Notes: generated by a model from the sequence alone, not told the origin. Shown: positions 1 through 11,720, counted from the first letter of the stretch. The stretch: 64,000 nucleotides of DNA from Bradyrhizobium ottawaense (GCF_002278135.3 NZ_CP029425.2:186001-250000); one strand, 5' to 3'. Translations and numbers: made by a program.

Positions 1-142
1 CGGCATAAGCGAGCCGATAACCGATCTTGTAGAAGCTGACGCTGTCGCCGAGACGATTGATCGTCGCCTCCGCGGCATCGACGCTGGGCAGATCGAGCGC
101 GACGATCAGGCGGTCCTTGGGGGCGATCTCGGCTGGCGTCAT
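1..142 (-). CDS. pyrF: Orotidine 5'-phosphate decarboxylase, N-terminal part (cut by window edge)
   Basis: The reverse strand from the ATG at 142 reads into the window edge and gives the first 47 residues of a PyrF-type protein, which decarboxylates OMP to UMP in the last step of pyrimidine synthesis. The segment VALDLPS (Asp17) followed by FYKIGY (Lys39) is the typical first-strand Asp and second-strand Lys pattern of this (beta/alpha)8 family. It follows the FMN reductase gene by 6 bases on the same strand, so the two are probably co-transcribed. Only the start is visible, so the identification rests on these two motifs. Confidence 0.85.
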   Translation of the reverse strand, partial: MTPAEIAPKDRLIVALDLPSVDAAEATINRLGDSVSFYKIGYRLAYA

Positions 143-148
143 GTCACC

Positions 149-727
149 TCACATCATGCGTTGGGAAAAGTCGATCAACTGCGCCACCAACTCCTTCAAC
201 GCGGCGATATCGCCCTCGTTCTTGAGCTTGTCCATATCGTCATAGGCCTGGTCGGCAAAGGCGAGCGTGAGCTGGCTGGCAATCACATTGGCGTGGCAGG
301 AGGTCAGGATCAGCCGCAGCGCCTGCAGGGCACGGGCCGCACCGAGCCGGCTCTGCGAGGCGCCGGCGAGCGCGAAGGCGCGGTTGCGGAACACATCGCC
401 GCGCGCCTCGTGCAGATCGTGCACGCGGCTGACCCAGTCGATTGCGTTCTTGAGCAGCGGCGGCACCGAGGCATTGTATTCGGGCGAGACGATCAGCACG
501 CCATGATGCGCGCCGATCATACGCTTGAGGTTGATCGCGTGCTTCGGCAGGCCGGACTTGGCCTGGAGATCGCCATCATAGATCGGCAGCGGAAAATCGG
601 CGAGCGAGATGCGGGTGACGTCCACGCCGGCCCGGGCAAACTCATAGGCGGCGACCGCCGCCAGCTTCGCATTGTGCGAGCCGGTGCGCAGCGAGCCGGG
701 AATGATCAGGATCTTGGGAGCTGACAT
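149..727 (-). CDS. NAD(P)H-dependent FMN reductase family protein
   Basis: A 192-residue flavodoxin-like protein of the NADPH-dependent FMN reductase family, whose members reduce flavins, quinones, azo dyes or chromate with NAD(P)H. The N-terminal phosphate-binding loop reads IPGSLRTGSHN (about residues 7-17), and the second conserved block SPEYNASVPPLLKNAIDW (about 75-95) is diagnostic. I start at the ATG at 727 because the flavin loop then lies at the expected distance. An upstream start at 766 would add 13 unconserved residues. The true substrate cannot be told from sequence. It lies directly upstream of pyrF. Confidence 0.82.
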   Translation of the reverse strand: MSAPKILIIPGSLRTGSHNAKLAAVAAYEFARAGVDVTRISLADFPLPIYDGDLQAKSGLPKHAINLKRMIGAHHGVLIVSPEYNASVPPLLKNAIDWVSRVHDLHEARGDVFRNRAFALAGASQSRLGAARALQALRLILTSCHANVIASQLTLAFADQAYDDMDKLKNEGDIAALKELVAQLIDFSQRMM

Positions 728-784
728 CCAATCCAATGCGTTCGGCGAAACGAGCCCGCCGCGCAAAGAACCGAGCCGGCGGAA

Positions 785-1384
785 TTAGTGCTTGCGATAC
801 ACCCAGACGCGGGCGGGCGGAAGGTTCATCCAGATCCGTTCCGAAGCCTCTGTGGACACGCCGGGCAGCGATTTCGGGATCGGCGGCACCACCGCATAGG
901 TGAACTGGACGAAGGGCGCGCCGGGCGCGAGCGCCGTGAAGGCGTCGCGGATCAGCCGCAGCCGCGTCAGCATCGGTTTTGTCACCAGCGGCAGGCCGGA
1001 GACGACCGCGGAGGCCGGCGCGCTCAGGACGTTCCAGAGCGTGTCACGCAGGCGATAGGCATCGCCCTGCACCACCTTGGCCTGCGGATAGCGGTCGCGC
1101 AGCAGGGCGCAGAAGCCGGGATTGTATTCGACGAGGACGAGACGCTTCTGGTCGACGCCGCGCTCGATCAGGGCCGAGGTGATGGCGCCGGTGCCGGGTC
1201 CGAGTTCGACCACAGGCGCGTCCGAATCGACATCGACGTAATGGGCCATGGTCCGGGCCAAGAGCTTGCCCGACGGCATCACCGCGCCCATGTGGAGGGG
1301 CTTTTCGATCCATGATCTGAGGAAGCGCACCTCGTCGTCGAGACGAGGCTTCTTCAACGCACGCGCGGACGATGGCAATGGCAT
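785..1384 (-). CDS. pmtA: Phospholipid N-methyltransferase, PmtA-like
   Basis: A 199-residue class I SAM-dependent methyltransferase. The SAM-binding motif VVELGPGTGAI lies near residue 59, after an N-terminal stretch (HMGAVMPSGKLLARTMA) typical of rhizobial phosphatidylethanolamine methyltransferases that make phosphatidylcholine. From established knowledge as I recall it, Bradyrhizobium pmtA sits beside dnaKJ and affects symbiosis through phosphatidylcholine levels. The gene follows dnaJ on the same strand after about 90 bases. A related rRNA adenine methyltransferase fold is possible, but the length and C-terminal pattern fit PmtA. Confidence 0.78.
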   Translation of the reverse strand: MPLPSSARALKKPRLDDEVRFLRSWIEKPLHMGAVMPSGKLLARTMAHYVDVDSDAPVVELGPGTGAITSALIERGVDQKRLVLVEYNPGFCALLRDRYPQAKVVQGDAYRLRDTLWNVLSAPASAVVSGLPLVTKPMLTRLRLIRDAFTALAPGAPFVQFTYAVVPPIPKSLPGVSTEASERIWMNLPPARVWVYRKH

Positions 1385-1472
1385 GTCAGGACCGGACGGG
1401 ACCGCGGGACCGCGGCGTGTCAGAAAATGGTCATAAAGACGTATAGGCCGAAGGCGGTATGGTCAAGCCGGG

Positions 1473-2600
1473 TCAACTCGCCCGATTACCGAAGAAATCC
1501 TTGACCTTGGCGAAGAAGCCCTCGGATTCCGGCTGGGTGTTGCCGGAGGACAGCTTTTCGAACTCGGCCAGCAATTCCTGCTGCTTCTTGGTGAGGTTCT
1601 GCGGGGTCTCGACCACGACCTGAACATACATGTCGCCCATCTGGCGCGACCGCAGCACCGGCATGCCTTTTGATGCAATGCGGAACCGGCGGTTCGACTG
1701 GGTCCCGGCCGGCACCTTCACCTTGGCCTTGCCCTTCTCGATGGTCGGCACCTCGAATTCGCCGCCGAGCGCGGCCGTCACCATCGAGATCGGCACACGG
1801 CAATGCAGATCGGCGCCGTCGCGCTGGAAGAACTGGTGCTGGGCCAGCGACAGGAAGATGTAGAGGTCGCCGGGCGGACCGCCGCGAACCCCTGCCTCGC
1901 CCTCGCCGGCGAGCCTGATCCTTGTGCCGTCCTCGACGCCCGGGGGAATGTTGACCGAAAGATTCCGCTCGCGGGTGACGCGGCCCTGGCCCGAGCACGA
2001 CGGGCAGGCATCCTCGATCATCTGGCCGCGGCCCTGGCAGCCCGGACAGGTCCGCTCCAGCGTGAAGAAGCCCTGTGACTGCCGCACGCGGCCGGCGCCG
2101 CCGCAGCTCGAACAGGTCTTCGGCTTGGTTCCGGCCTTGGCGCCGATGCCCGAGCAGGCCTCGCAGGTGACCGAGACCGGAATCTCGATCTGCGCGGTCT
2201 TGCCGCCGAAGGCTTCCTCGAGCGTGATTTCCATGTTGTAGCGCAGGTCGGCGCCGCGCTCGCGGCCGCCGCGGCCGCGCTGCCCGGCCATGCCGAACAA
2301 ATCTTCGAAAATATCGGAGAAGGAAGAGGCAAAGCCCGCACCGAAGCCGGCGCCGCCGCCGCCCTGCTCGAAGGCGGCATGGCCGTAGCGGTCATAGGCC
2401 GCGCGCTTGTCCTTGTCCTTGAGGACCTCGTAGGCCTCGTTGATTTCCTTGAACTTGACTTCGCTGGTGTCGTCCCCGGGATTGCGGTCCGGGTGGAACT
2501 TCATCGCCAGCTTGCGGAACGACGATTTCAGAACGGATTCGTCGGCATCGCGTTCGACTTCGAGAGTTTCGTAATAGCAGCGCTTGGTGGACGTGGACAT
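1473..2600 (-). CDS. dnaJ: Chaperone protein DnaJ (Hsp40)
   Basis: A 375-residue type I DnaJ that delivers unfolded proteins to DnaK and stimulates its ATPase. The J domain covers residues 5-70 with the HPDR motif near 37. A Gly/Phe-rich linker containing [11 protein letters not shown] follows. Four zinc-binding CxxCxGxG repeats lie at about 147-215 ([32 protein letters not shown]), and then comes the substrate-binding C-terminal domain. Length and domain order match the family. It lies downstream of dnaK on the same strand with a 245-base spacer. Confidence 0.97.
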   Translation of the reverse strand: MSTSTKRCYYETLEVERDADESVLKSSFRKLAMKFHPDRNPGDDTSEVKFKEINEAYEVLKDKDKRAAYDRYGHAAFEQGGGGAGFGAGFASSFSDIFEDLFGMAGQRGRGGRERGADLRYNMEITLEEAFGGKTAQIEIPVSVTCEACSGIGAKAGTKPKTCSSCGGAGRVRQSQGFFTLERTCPGCQGRGQMIEDACPSCSGQGRVTRERNLSVNIPPGVEDGTRIRLAGEGEAGVRGGPPGDLYIFLSLAQHQFFQRDGADLHCRVPISMVTAALGGEFEVPTIEKGKAKVKVPAGTQSNRRFRIASKGMPVLRSRQMGDMYVQVVVETPQNLTKKQQELLAEFEKLSSGNTQPESEGFFAKVKDFFGNRAS

Positions 2601-2770
2601 GTGGGACTCGGTCTATCCAATCGCGATTCAAGTCGGAGCGAAACGACGTCGCCACACGACGATATAGGCAGCCTTCTGCCCGGCGGCAGAGGGTCGCTTG
2701 GCGGCGTTCAGCATAACGGCTGGGAATTGATCGATCGTAACGGGCGACCCGCCCGTCCGTCCCGACACGG

Positions 2771-2797
2771 CGGCCTCCCCCGCGAAGGAGGAGGCCG
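2771..2797 (-). terminator. Hairpin in the dnaK-dnaJ spacer
   Basis: CGGCCTCC at 2771-2778 and GGAGGCCG at 2790-2797 form a perfect 8-bp stem about 50 bases after the dnaK stop. No U-run follows on the transcribed strand, so this may be an attenuator or mRNA-stabilising hairpin that lowers dnaJ relative to dnaK, not a full terminator. Confidence 0.35.
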
Positions 2798-2845
2798 GTA
2801 GAGCGTGTGGGGTCCAAGCCGTCCGCATCATGACCCTCTTGGGGT

Positions 2846-4747
<1,902 letters not shown>

Positions 4748-4850
4748 GGTCCTGATATCCTTGTTTTTGCGGCAGGTTGGCTGGGCCCAGAAGGCACCCG
4801 ACCGAAACCCCCTAAGATCAAACATCCGCGATATTGCGATGATTGAGGCT

Positions 4851-4879
4851 CATATAGGAGGGGGGGAGGGGCCCGCAAG
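4851..4879 (-). promoter_or_regulatory. Sigma32 (RpoH)-type heat-shock promoter of dnaK
   Basis: On the reverse strand, CTTG (4879-4876) is followed after exactly 17 bases by CCTATAT (4858-4852). This fits the alphaproteobacterial RpoH pattern CTTG-N17/18-CYTATnT. It lies about 105 bases upstream of the dnaK ATG. RpoH control of dnaKJ in bradyrhizobia is established knowledge; the assignment of this exact site is inference from the match. Confidence 0.7.
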
Positions 4880-5140
4880 GACCGAAGCTACGTTTCTGCC
4901 GTGAAAACATTGGGTTTTGGACGATGATATCCGGGCTTCACCGCCCTTGCGGGTGAGGAATTATTAACAGGTTCAGGCTTCAGCAAGCCCCCGCTACCGC
5001 AAGCCCGCCCACCCTGTTGCCGCAAGCCCAAACCCGGTAAAAGGCGGACCGGCCGGGCAGCCGCCACAGCTGCTTCGCGCGACAATGCGGCCCGGTGGCC
5101 GACCATCGAACGGCCTCAATGTGAACCAATCAGAGTGCCC
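4880..5140. other. Divergent intergenic region, no gene seen
   Basis: This is the rest of the spacer between dnaK (leftward) and the secreted-protein gene (rightward). Open frames here are short and unconvincing. No repeat or RNA gene was recognised. Confidence 0.4.
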
Positions 5141-6082
5141 ATGAAGCTGATCCGCCCCCTCGCCGCGCTCGCCCTTCTGATCGCCTCCGCGTTTCCGGCC
5201 TTCGCCGCCGACGCCGTGTTTCCACCCGGCTTGCGCCTCGGCATGGTGCCGCTGGTCGGTCTCAGCACGGCAAAAACGTTTCCGGGATTCGAGAGCGAGG
5301 ATGGCAGCGTCAAGGTGTTGATCACCGAGCTGCCGCCGGCAGCCTATGGCGAGGTCGTGAGCGCCTTCAATTCCAATCCGGCCGGCGCTGGCGGCGTCAA
5401 GCAGGACAAGATCGAGACGCCCGCGGGCCTCGCTTATTTCACCACCGAAAGCGGCAAGGCCGGCGACACCCCGGTGAAGCGCTATTCGATGATCGTGCCG
5501 GGCGCCGGCTTCTCCGGCTACGTCGCGGTGCAGGTCCCGGAGAATGCGACCAAGATCTACACGGATGAGGCGGTGCGGCAGATGTTTGCGACCGCCACTA
5601 CCCGCAAGCAGGTCTCGGCCGAGGAGCAGATCGCGCTGATGCCGTTCAGGATCACCGATCTCGCCGAATTCAAGGACATCCGCACTCTGGCGCCGGGCTC
5701 GAGCATCATCCTGGCGGACGGCGACGAGAGCACCGGTTACGAGTCGAAGCCGTTCATGATCCTCGGCCTGATCGGCGCCACGCCGCAGCAGGCCGACGAC
5801 CGCGCCCGCTTCGCCCAGGAGGCGGCGCTGCAGATTCCCGGCGTGCGCGAATCGCGCGTCACCATGTCCGAGCCGATCCGCATCAACGGCCAGCAAGGCT
5901 TCGAGACCCGGATCGACGGCATCAGCGGCAAGGACAAGGTCCCGGTGACCGTGGTGCAGTGGATCCGCTTCTCGAGCGGAGGCGCCTCGCTGCGCATCAT
6001 CGCCAGCGCCCCGCGCGACCAGTGGCTGGCCGCCTTCACTCGCTTCCGCGCCGTGCGCGACGGCATCCAGCCGAAGGGGTAG
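5141..6082 (+). CDS. Exported protein of unknown function
   Basis: A 313-residue protein with a clear signal peptide: KLIRP, then a hydrophobic run of Ala and Leu, ending AFPAFA|AD, so cleavage near residue 22 is expected. The mature part has no motif I recognise. It looks like a soluble periplasmic domain of mixed alpha/beta composition, with several TVVQWIRF-like strands. I use the ATG at 5141; a GTG at 5135 in frame is possible. It diverges from dnaK and ends before a family A repeat. Its function is not inferable from sequence or context. Confidence 0.75.
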   Translation: MKLIRPLAALALLIASAFPAFAADAVFPPGLRLGMVPLVGLSTAKTFPGFESEDGSVKVLITELPPAAYGEVVSAFNSNPAGAGGVKQDKIETPAGLAYFTTESGKAGDTPVKRYSMIVPGAGFSGYVAVQVPENATKIYTDEAVRQMFATATTRKQVSAEEQIALMPFRITDLAEFKDIRTLAPGSSIILADGDESTGYESKPFMILGLIGATPQQADDRARFAQEAALQIPGVRESRVTMSEPIRINGQQGFETRIDGISGKDKVPVTVVQWIRFSSGGASLRIIASAPRDQWLAAFTRFRAVRDGIQPKG

Positions 6083-6107
6083 GCCAGAGGCGCTCCAACA
6101 CACTCGG

Positions 6108-6266
6108 TGTCGTCCCGGCCTAGCGCGCAATTGCGCGCGGGGGGCCGGGACCCATACCGCGTGATCTCGCGATTGCGGTCGGTCGCAGTACCCACGAAGA
6201 GTCTTCGCCAAACTTCTCCCTGGGGGTATGGGTCCCGGATCTGCGCTGCGCTTGTCCGGGACGACA
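6108..6266. repeat. Intergenic palindromic repeat, family A copy 1
   Basis: The element begins GTCGTCCCGG and ends CCGGGACGAC. Inside it, GGGACCCATACC near the left arm is mirrored by GGTATGGGTCCCGG near the right arm, so the whole unit can fold into hairpins at both ends. Related copies lie at 15746-15873, 39704-39834 and 56939-57070. Confidence 0.75.
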
Positions 6267-6387
6267 GCGGTGTTGAGGCTGCACGCCCAACCCCTCATCA
6301 AACCCGGCCGCATTTTCGGGCTTCTGTTCGTACACGAACGGAACTAGGCTTCGTCTCCGTTGAGTTCATCCGAAGGGGAGGCGAACG

Positions 6388-7113
6388 ATGCTGGATCGGC
6401 GACAAGTCTTGGCAATGCTTGGGACGACGGCGCTTGCAACGCTGGCTCCAACCGCACTCCTTGCAGCGGCATCGATCAAGCCGGACGATGCCTCCGCGCT
6501 GCTCGTGATCGACGTGCAGAACTGCTTCCTGCCCGGCGGCAGCCTCGCGGTGAAAGAGGGCGAGCAGGTGGTGCCCGTCATCAACAAGATCTCGAAAGCA
6601 TTTGCGAATGTGGTGATGACGCAGGACTGGCACACGCCGGGCCACATCTCGTTTGCGTCGGTGCATTCCGGCAAGAAGCCGTTCGAGACCGTCGACCTTC
6701 CCTATGGCAAGCAGGTGCTGTGGCCCGACCATTGCGTGCAGGGCACCGATGGCGCTTCGCTGTCGAAGGACCTTGCGATCCCGCACGCCGAGCTCATCAT
6801 CCGCAAGGGCTTTCACAAGGACGTCGACAGCTATTCGGCCTTCCTCGAAGCCGACGGCAAGACCTCGACGGGACTTGCCGGCTATCTGAGGGGACGCAAG
6901 ATCAAGCGCGTCTTCGTCGCAGGGCTCGCGACGGATTTCTGCGTCGCCTGGACCGCGCTCGACGCGCGCAAGGCTGGCTTCGAGGTCTATGTGGTGGAAG
7001 ACGCCTGCCGCGGCATCGACACGCAGGGCTCGCTGGCAAAAGCCTGGGCCGATATGGCCAAGGCCGGCGTGAAGCGGATTCAGTCTGCGGATATCGCGAG
7101 CGCGCAGGGCTAG
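6388..7113 (+). CDS. Nicotinamidase/isochorismatase-family hydrolase with an export signal
   Basis: A 241-residue cysteine hydrolase resembling nicotinamidase PncA, which converts nicotinamide to nicotinate. Catalytic Asp is in LLVIDVQNCF (about residue 40), the metal ligands in DWHTPGH (about 79-85), the WPDHCVQGT block follows, and the nucleophile Cys lies in ATDFCVAWTA (about 184). Unusually, the protein begins MLDRRQVLAMLGTTALATLA, a twin-arginine-like or Sec signal ending in ALLAAA, so the enzyme is probably periplasmic. Most PncA proteins are cytosolic. An internal start would remove the signal, but no good ribosome site is seen there. Confidence 0.85.
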   Translation: MLDRRQVLAMLGTTALATLAPTALLAAASIKPDDASALLVIDVQNCFLPGGSLAVKEGEQVVPVINKISKAFANVVMTQDWHTPGHISFASVHSGKKPFETVDLPYGKQVLWPDHCVQGTDGASLSKDLAIPHAELIIRKGFHKDVDSYSAFLEADGKTSTGLAGYLRGRKIKRVFVAGLATDFCVAWTALDARKAGFEVYVVEDACRGIDTQGSLAKAWADMAKAGVKRIQSADIASAQG

Positions 7114-7119
7114 ATGACT

Positions 7120-7220
7120 GTCATTCCGGGGCGATGCGAAGCATCGAACTATGGTGCGCCATTGCGCACCTCAGAATCCCGAGATTCCGGGTTTGGCTCT
7201 TCGAGCCGCCCCGGAATGAC
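7120..7220. repeat. Intergenic palindromic repeat, family B copy 1
   Basis: It starts TGTCATTCCGGGGCG and ends CGCCCCGGAATGACG, which are inverted copies of each other. The inner part holds GGTGCGCCATTGCGCACC, a second palindrome. A related copy is at 58121-58229. It fills the space between the convergent nicotinamidase-like gene and grpE. Confidence 0.7.
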
Positions 7221-7229
7221 GCAAAAAAA

Positions 7230-7847
7230 TCAGTTCGCCGCGCCGCTCGACTCGTTGTTGTTCGCCGCGGCCGCGGGCTTCGCGCCGCCCTTGGCGACAC
7301 CGACCAAGGCCGGGCGCAGCACGCGCTCGCCGATGGTGTAGCCGGCCTGCATGATCTGCACCACGGTGCCCGACGGCACCGACGCATCGGGCACTTCGTA
7401 CATCGCCTGGTGGAAGTTCGGGTCGAACTTCTGGCCCTGCGGATCGAGCTTCTTCACGCCGTGCTTTTCCAGCGCGTTGAGCAGCGAGCGCTCGGTAAGC
7501 TCGACGCCTTCGATCAGCGAGATCAGGCCGGGATCGGCCGTGGCGCGGGCCTCGGCCGGAACGGCATCGAGCGCGCGCTGAAGATTATCGGCGATGTCGA
7601 GCACGTCGCGGGCAAAGCCGGTGATGCCGTAGAGGCGGGCGTCGGCGACCTCCTTGGTGGTACGCTTGCGCAGATTCTCCATCTCGGCCAGCGTCCGCAG
7701 CATGCGGTCACGCGCCTCGGCGGCTTCCTTCTGCAACTGCTCGACCGAGCCGGGCTCGGGATCGTCGGGCATGATGTAGGGTTTTGACACCACGGGCTCG
7801 CCGGTCGCGGCAGTCGTGTCTTCGGGTTGCCGGTCTTGCTCGGTCAT
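7230..7847 (-). CDS. grpE: Nucleotide exchange factor GrpE
   Basis: A 205-residue GrpE, the exchange factor that releases ADP from DnaK. An acidic, disordered N-terminus is followed by a long coiled coil (about 30-90, containing [12 protein letters not shown]) and the C-terminal beta domain with [12 protein letters not shown] and [19 protein letters not shown]. It lies 96 bases downstream of hrcA on the same strand. A weak sigma32-like pattern (CTTG at 7918-7915, then GATAT about 18 bases on) precedes it, so it may have its own heat-shock start. dnaK and dnaJ lie 2.5 kb away on the same strand. Confidence 0.97.
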   Translation of the reverse strand: MTEQDRQPEDTTAATGEPVVSKPYIMPDDPEPGSVEQLQKEAAEARDRMLRTLAEMENLRKRTTKEVADARLYGITGFARDVLDIADNLQRALDAVPAEARATADPGLISLIEGVELTERSLLNALEKHGVKKLDPQGQKFDPNFHQAMYEVPDASVPSGTVVQIMQAGYTIGERVLRPALVGVAKGGAKPAAAANNNESSGAAN

Positions 7848-7925
7848 CGGCTCTAATCTCGAACTCGTTTCCAGGGATTGTTGGCCCGGATATCGTGCCT
7901 AAAGCGCCGAAAATCAAGCGCCCGT

Positions 7926-7945
7926 GATCGGCGGAAACGCCGATC
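7926..7945 (-). terminator. Hairpin at the end of hrcA
   Basis: GATCGGCG and CGCCGATC form a perfect 8-bp stem around a 4-base loop, overlapping the hrcA stop codon. It is not followed by a strong U-run, so it could be a weak terminator or a processing hairpin between hrcA and grpE. Confidence 0.4.
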
Positions 7946-9032
7946 AGCCTCCCAAAAGACGGCTGACGATGCGGGCCGCGTAGTCCACGGTCGGGATCAC
8001 GCGGGCATAATTCAGCCGGGTTGGCCCGATCACGCCCAAAACACCGACAATATGGCCGGCGGCATCCCGATAGGGCGAGATGATCGTAGAGGAGCCGGAC
8101 AAGGAAAACAGTTTGTTCTCGGAACCGATGAAGATACGCACGCCCTCAGCGGTCTCGGCACGCCCCAGCAGGTCGATCACGCCGCGCTTGGTCTCGAGAT
8201 CGTCGAACAGCAGGCGCACCCGTTCCAGATCCTCCAGCGCATGCAGGTCTTCGAGCAGATTGGCGTGGCCGCGGACGATGAGCTGGCGATCCTCGTTCTC
8301 GCCGCCGGACCAGCTGGCGATGCCGGCGGAAATCACCTTCTGTGCGAGCTGATCGAGCTCGGCGCGGGCCTCTCCAAGTGCCGTCTCGAGCTCGAGCCGC
8401 GCCTCGGCCAGGGTGCGGCCGCGGATGCGCGCATTGAGGAAATTGCCGGCCTCGGTGATCGCCGAGGAGGGAACTCCGGGGGGCAGCGACAGCACGCGGT
8501 TTTCGACCTGGCCGTCCTCGCCGACCAGGATCACCAGCGCCTTTTCCGGTTCCAGACGGACGAATTCGATGTGTTTCAGCCGCGCATTGGATTTCGGCGT
8601 CAGCACCACCGCGGCGGCGCGGGTCAGGCCCGACAGCCGCGTCAGCGCCTGGTCCAGCGCCGCCTCGACCGATTGCGCCTGGCCGACGGTGGCAAGCTGG
8701 CTCTGGATCGACTGCCGCTCGGCCTCGTTGAGGTCGCCGACCTGCATCAGGGCATCGACGAAGAACCGCAGGCCGAGTTCCGTCGGCAGCCGACCGGCGG
8801 AGGTGTGCGGGGCGTAGATCAGGCCGAGCTGTTCCAGATCGGCCATGACGTTGCGGACCGAGGCCGGCGACAGCGGCATGGCGATGAGGCGCGAGATATT
8901 GCGCGAGCCCACGGGCTCACCGGTCGCGAGGTAACTTTCGACAATTTGACGAAAGATGTCGCGAGAACGCTCGTTGAGCTGGGCGAGGCCTGCGCGCGGC
9001 GCGATCAGATGGATCGGATCGTGATGGGCCAC
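7944..9032 (-). CDS. hrcA: Heat-inducible transcription repressor HrcA
   Basis: A 362-residue HrcA, which represses chaperonin genes by binding CIRCE elements and needs GroEL for folding. The N-terminal winged helix includes [17 protein letters not shown] and the recognition region [18 protein letters not shown] (about 20-72), followed by the GAF-like domain and the conserved block [17 protein letters not shown] near the C-terminus. The start codon is GTG at 9032, preceded by GAGAGGAG. No CIRCE sequence was found in this window, so its targets lie elsewhere. It is divergent from rph. Confidence 0.96.
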   Translation of the reverse strand: MAHHDPIHLIAPRAGLAQLNERSRDIFRQIVESYLATGEPVGSRNISRLIAMPLSPASVRNVMADLEQLGLIYAPHTSAGRLPTELGLRFFVDALMQVGDLNEAERQSIQSQLATVGQAQSVEAALDQALTRLSGLTRAAAVVLTPKSNARLKHIEFVRLEPEKALVILVGEDGQVENRVLSLPPGVPSSAITEAGNFLNARIRGRTLAEARLELETALGEARAELDQLAQKVISAGIASWSGGENEDRQLIVRGHANLLEDLHALEDLERVRLLFDDLETKRGVIDLLGRAETAEGVRIFIGSENKLFSLSGSSTIISPYRDAAGHIVGVLGVIGPTRLNYARVIPTVDYAARIVSRLLGG

Positions 9033-9213
9033 AGACGGTAACTCCTCTCAGATGCTCATAATTTGTCCATCCAGGAGGGTTCTGACAAGCGTCGCGTTTG
9101 CAGGGTGGAGAACCGGGGGTGAAAAAGCCTTGTCCTTTCCCCTTGCCGCATACCCTCACCCCACCTACAAGCACCGCGAATAGCCCTAACCTGCGAGTTT
9201 TGGAGGATTTCCC

Positions 9214-9927
9214 ATGCGGCCAAGCCGCCGTGCGCCCGACGAATTGCGCCCCGTGACGCTGGAGCGCGGCGTGGTCAAATATGCGGAAGGCTCCTGCCTG
9301 GTGAAATTCGGCGACACCCATGTGCTGGTCACCGCCACGCTGGAAGATCGCCTGCCGCCGTGGCTGAAGGGCCAGGGCCGCGGCTGGGTCACCGCCGAAT
9401 ATGGCATGCTGCCGCGCGCGACCTCCGAACGCACCCGCCGCGAGGCCTCCGCCGGCAAGCAAAGTGGCCGCACCGTCGAGATCCAGCGCCTGATCGGCCG
9501 CTCGCTTCGCACCATCGTCGATCTCGAAGCGCTCGGTGAGCGCCAGATCACGGTCGATTGCGACGTGCTCCAGGCCGACGGCGGCACGCGCACGGCCTCG
9601 ATCACCGGCGCCTGGGTCGCGCTCGCCGATTGCATCAACTGGATGAAGGCGCGCAACATGATCAAGGCCAATGTGATGCGCGACAACGTCGCTGCGATCT
9701 CCTGCGGCATCTACAACGGCACGCCCGTGCTCGATCTCGACTATGCCGAGGATTCGGAAGCCCAGACCGACGCCAATTTCGTCATGACCGGCGACGGCCG
9801 CATCATCGAGGTGCAGGGCACCGCGGAACGCGAGCCGTTCACGCAGGACGAGTTCCTGAAGCTGATCGCCCTGGCGCAAAAGGGCATCGCGCGTCTCGTG
9901 GACTTGCAGAAACTGGCTGTCGCGTAG
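9214..9927 (+). CDS. rph: Ribonuclease PH
   Basis: A 237-residue RNase PH, a phosphorolytic 3'-5' exoribonuclease that trims tRNA 3' ends. Typical blocks are [14 protein letters not shown] at the start, [10 protein letters not shown] near 65, and [20 protein letters not shown] near 110. Length matches the family. A GGAGGA ribosome site precedes the ATG. The gene is followed 11 bases later by rdgB, and the pair is a common arrangement in alphaproteobacteria. Confidence 0.97.
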   Translation: MRPSRRAPDELRPVTLERGVVKYAEGSCLVKFGDTHVLVTATLEDRLPPWLKGQGRGWVTAEYGMLPRATSERTRREASAGKQSGRTVEIQRLIGRSLRTIVDLEALGERQITVDCDVLQADGGTRTASITGAWVALADCINWMKARNMIKANVMRDNVAAISCGIYNGTPVLDLDYAEDSEAQTDANFVMTGDGRIIEVQGTAEREPFTQDEFLKLIALAQKGIARLVDLQKLAVA

Positions 9928-9938
9928 TCAATAAGCCC

Positions 9939-10574
9939 ATGCACCGCCGAATCACCGGAAAGCTGGTCATCGCCACCCATAATCCCGGCAAGCTCGCCGA
10001 GATGAAGGAGCTGCTCGCGCCGTACGGCATCGAGGCGGTGTCGGCCGGAGAGCTCGGCCTCGGCGAGCCCGACGAGACCGGCAACGATTTCCGCAGCAAT
10101 GCCGCGATCAAGGCGATCGCGGCAGCGCGGGCGACCAAGCTTCCCGCCTTTGCCGACGATTCCGGCATCGTGGTCGACGCACTCGACGGCGCGCCGGGCA
10201 TTTTCTCCGCGCGCTGGGCTGGACCTTCCAAGGATTTCGCCGCGGCGATGGCGCAGATCGAGCGCCTGTTGCAGGAGCGCGGCGCCACCACGCCGGACAA
10301 GCGCAAAGCGCATTTCGTCTCCGCGCTCTGCGTCGCCTGGCCCGACGATCATCTCGAAGAGGTCGAGGCGCGCGTCGACGGCACGCTGGTCTGGCCGCCG
10401 CGCGGCACCGCCGGCTTCGGCTACGACCCGATGTTCCTGCCGGACGGCCACAGCCGCACCTTCGGCGAGATGGACAGCATCGAGAAGCACGGCCTGCCGC
10501 CGCTCGGCCTTGGCCTGTCGCATCGCGCCCGCGCCTTCGTGAAACTGGCGGAGATCTGCCTTGAGCCGCGCTAA
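9939..10574 (+). CDS. rdgB: Non-canonical purine NTP pyrophosphatase (RdgB/HAM1)
   Basis: A 211-residue HAM1-family enzyme that hydrolyses dITP, ITP and XTP to monophosphates and keeps deaminated purines out of DNA. The signature [16 protein letters not shown] lies at residues 11-26, and [12 protein letters not shown] near 69-80 carries the catalytic acidic residues. [11 protein letters not shown] occurs near 157. I use the ATG at 9939, because further extension would run into rph. The 3' end overlaps hemW by 14 bases, which points to one transcript rph-rdgB-hemW. Confidence 0.96.
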   Translation: MHRRITGKLVIATHNPGKLAEMKELLAPYGIEAVSAGELGLGEPDETGNDFRSNAAIKAIAAARATKLPAFADDSGIVVDALDGAPGIFSARWAGPSKDFAAAMAQIERLLQERGATTPDKRKAHFVSALCVAWPDDHLEEVEARVDGTLVWPPRGTAGFGYDPMFLPDGHSRTFGEMDSIEKHGLPPLGLGLSHRARAFVKLAEICLEPR

Positions 10575-11715
10575 GGAAGCCTTCGGCGTCTACGTGCACT
10601 GGCCGTTCTGCCTGTCGAAATGCCCGTATTGCGACTTCAACAGCCATGTCCGCCACGCTGCGATCGACGAGGCGCGCTTCGCCTCCGCCTTCGCGCGCGA
10701 GATCGCAGCCACCGCCGAGCGCTCGCCCGGCCGTGAGGTCACCTCGATCTTTCTCGGCGGCGGCACACCGTCGTTGATGCAGCCCGCAACGGTCGGCGCG
10801 GTGCTCGATGCGATCGGCAAGCACTGGACCGTCGCCGGCGATGTCGAGGTGACGCTGGAGGCGAATCCGACCAGCGTCGAAGCCACGCGCTTTGCCGGCT
10901 ATCGCACCGCCGGCGTCAACCGCGTCTCGCTCGGCGTGCAGGCGCTCGACGATGCCTCGCTGAAAGCGCTGGGCCGCCTGCACAGCGCGCGCGAGGCGCT
11001 CGATGCCGTCGCCATAGCGCGCCGCTCGTTCGATCGCTATTCGTTCGATCTGATCTACGCCCGTCCCGACCAGACGCCGGCGATGTGGGCCGATGAGCTG
11101 CGTCTCGCCATCGACGAAGCGGCCGAGCATCTGTCGCTCTATCAATTGACGATCGAGGAAGGCACGCCGTTCTTCGGCCTGCACCAGGCCGGCAAATTGA
11201 AGACGCCGGACGAAGCGGTGGCGCGCGCGCTTTACGACGTCACGCAGGAGACCTGCGACAAGCTCGGGCTGCCCGCCTACGAGATCTCCAATCACGCACG
11301 GCGCGGCGCCGAGTGCCGGCACAATCTGGTCTATTGGCGCGGCGAGGAATATGCCGGCATCGGCCCCGGCGCGCATGGCCGGCTCGACATCGACGGCGTC
11401 AGGCACGCCACCGCCACCGAGAAGCGTCCCGAGGCCTGGCTGATGCGGGTCGAGACCAATGGCCATGGTGTCGTCACCGACGATCTGCTCAACAGCGAAG
11501 AGCGCGCCGACGAATTTTTGCTGATGGGACTGCGCCTCGCCGAAGGCATCGACCCCGAGCGCTACAAAGCCCTCTCCGGCCGCCCGCTCGATCCCAAGCG
11601 CATCGCGCTGCTGCGCGAGGAAGGCGCGATCACGGTGGATGCGACGGGCCGCTTGCGCGTGACGAGCAGCGGTTTTCCGGTGCTGGATGCAGTGGTCGCG
11701 GATCTCGCGGCATAA
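10561..11715 (+). CDS. hemW: HemW-type radical SAM protein (haem chaperone)
   Basis: A 384-residue radical SAM protein. CLSKCPYC near residue 16 binds the 4Fe-4S cluster, and [10 protein letters not shown] follows near 64. The pattern [12 protein letters not shown] fits HemW, which transfers haem, and not true HemN, the oxygen-independent coproporphyrinogen oxidase. Older annotations call this gene hemN-like. The start is a TTG at 10561 inside the end of rdgB; no ATG lies close enough to keep the N-terminal strand. It is probably translationally coupled to rdgB. Confidence 0.92.
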   Translation: MSRAKEAFGVYVHWPFCLSKCPYCDFNSHVRHAAIDEARFASAFAREIAATAERSPGREVTSIFLGGGTPSLMQPATVGAVLDAIGKHWTVAGDVEVTLEANPTSVEATRFAGYRTAGVNRVSLGVQALDDASLKALGRLHSAREALDAVAIARRSFDRYSFDLIYARPDQTPAMWADELRLAIDEAAEHLSLYQLTIEEGTPFFGLHQAGKLKTPDEAVARALYDVTQETCDKLGLPAYEISNHARRGAECRHNLVYWRGEEYAGIGPGAHGRLDIDGVRHATATEKRPEAWLMRVETNGHGVVTDDLLNSEERADEFLLMGLRLAEGIDPERYKALSGRPLDPKRIALLREEGAITVDATGRLRVTSSGFPVLDAVVADLAA

Positions 11716-11720
11716 CGCGC

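Noticed and set aside
5890..7300. CRISPR array, because of repeats in this region
   Set aside because: Repeats are single palindromic units scattered between genes, with no regular spacer pattern.
9033..9213. CIRCE element in the hrcA-rph space
   Set aside because: No TTAGCACTC-N9-GAGTGCTAA or near match was found here or elsewhere in the window.
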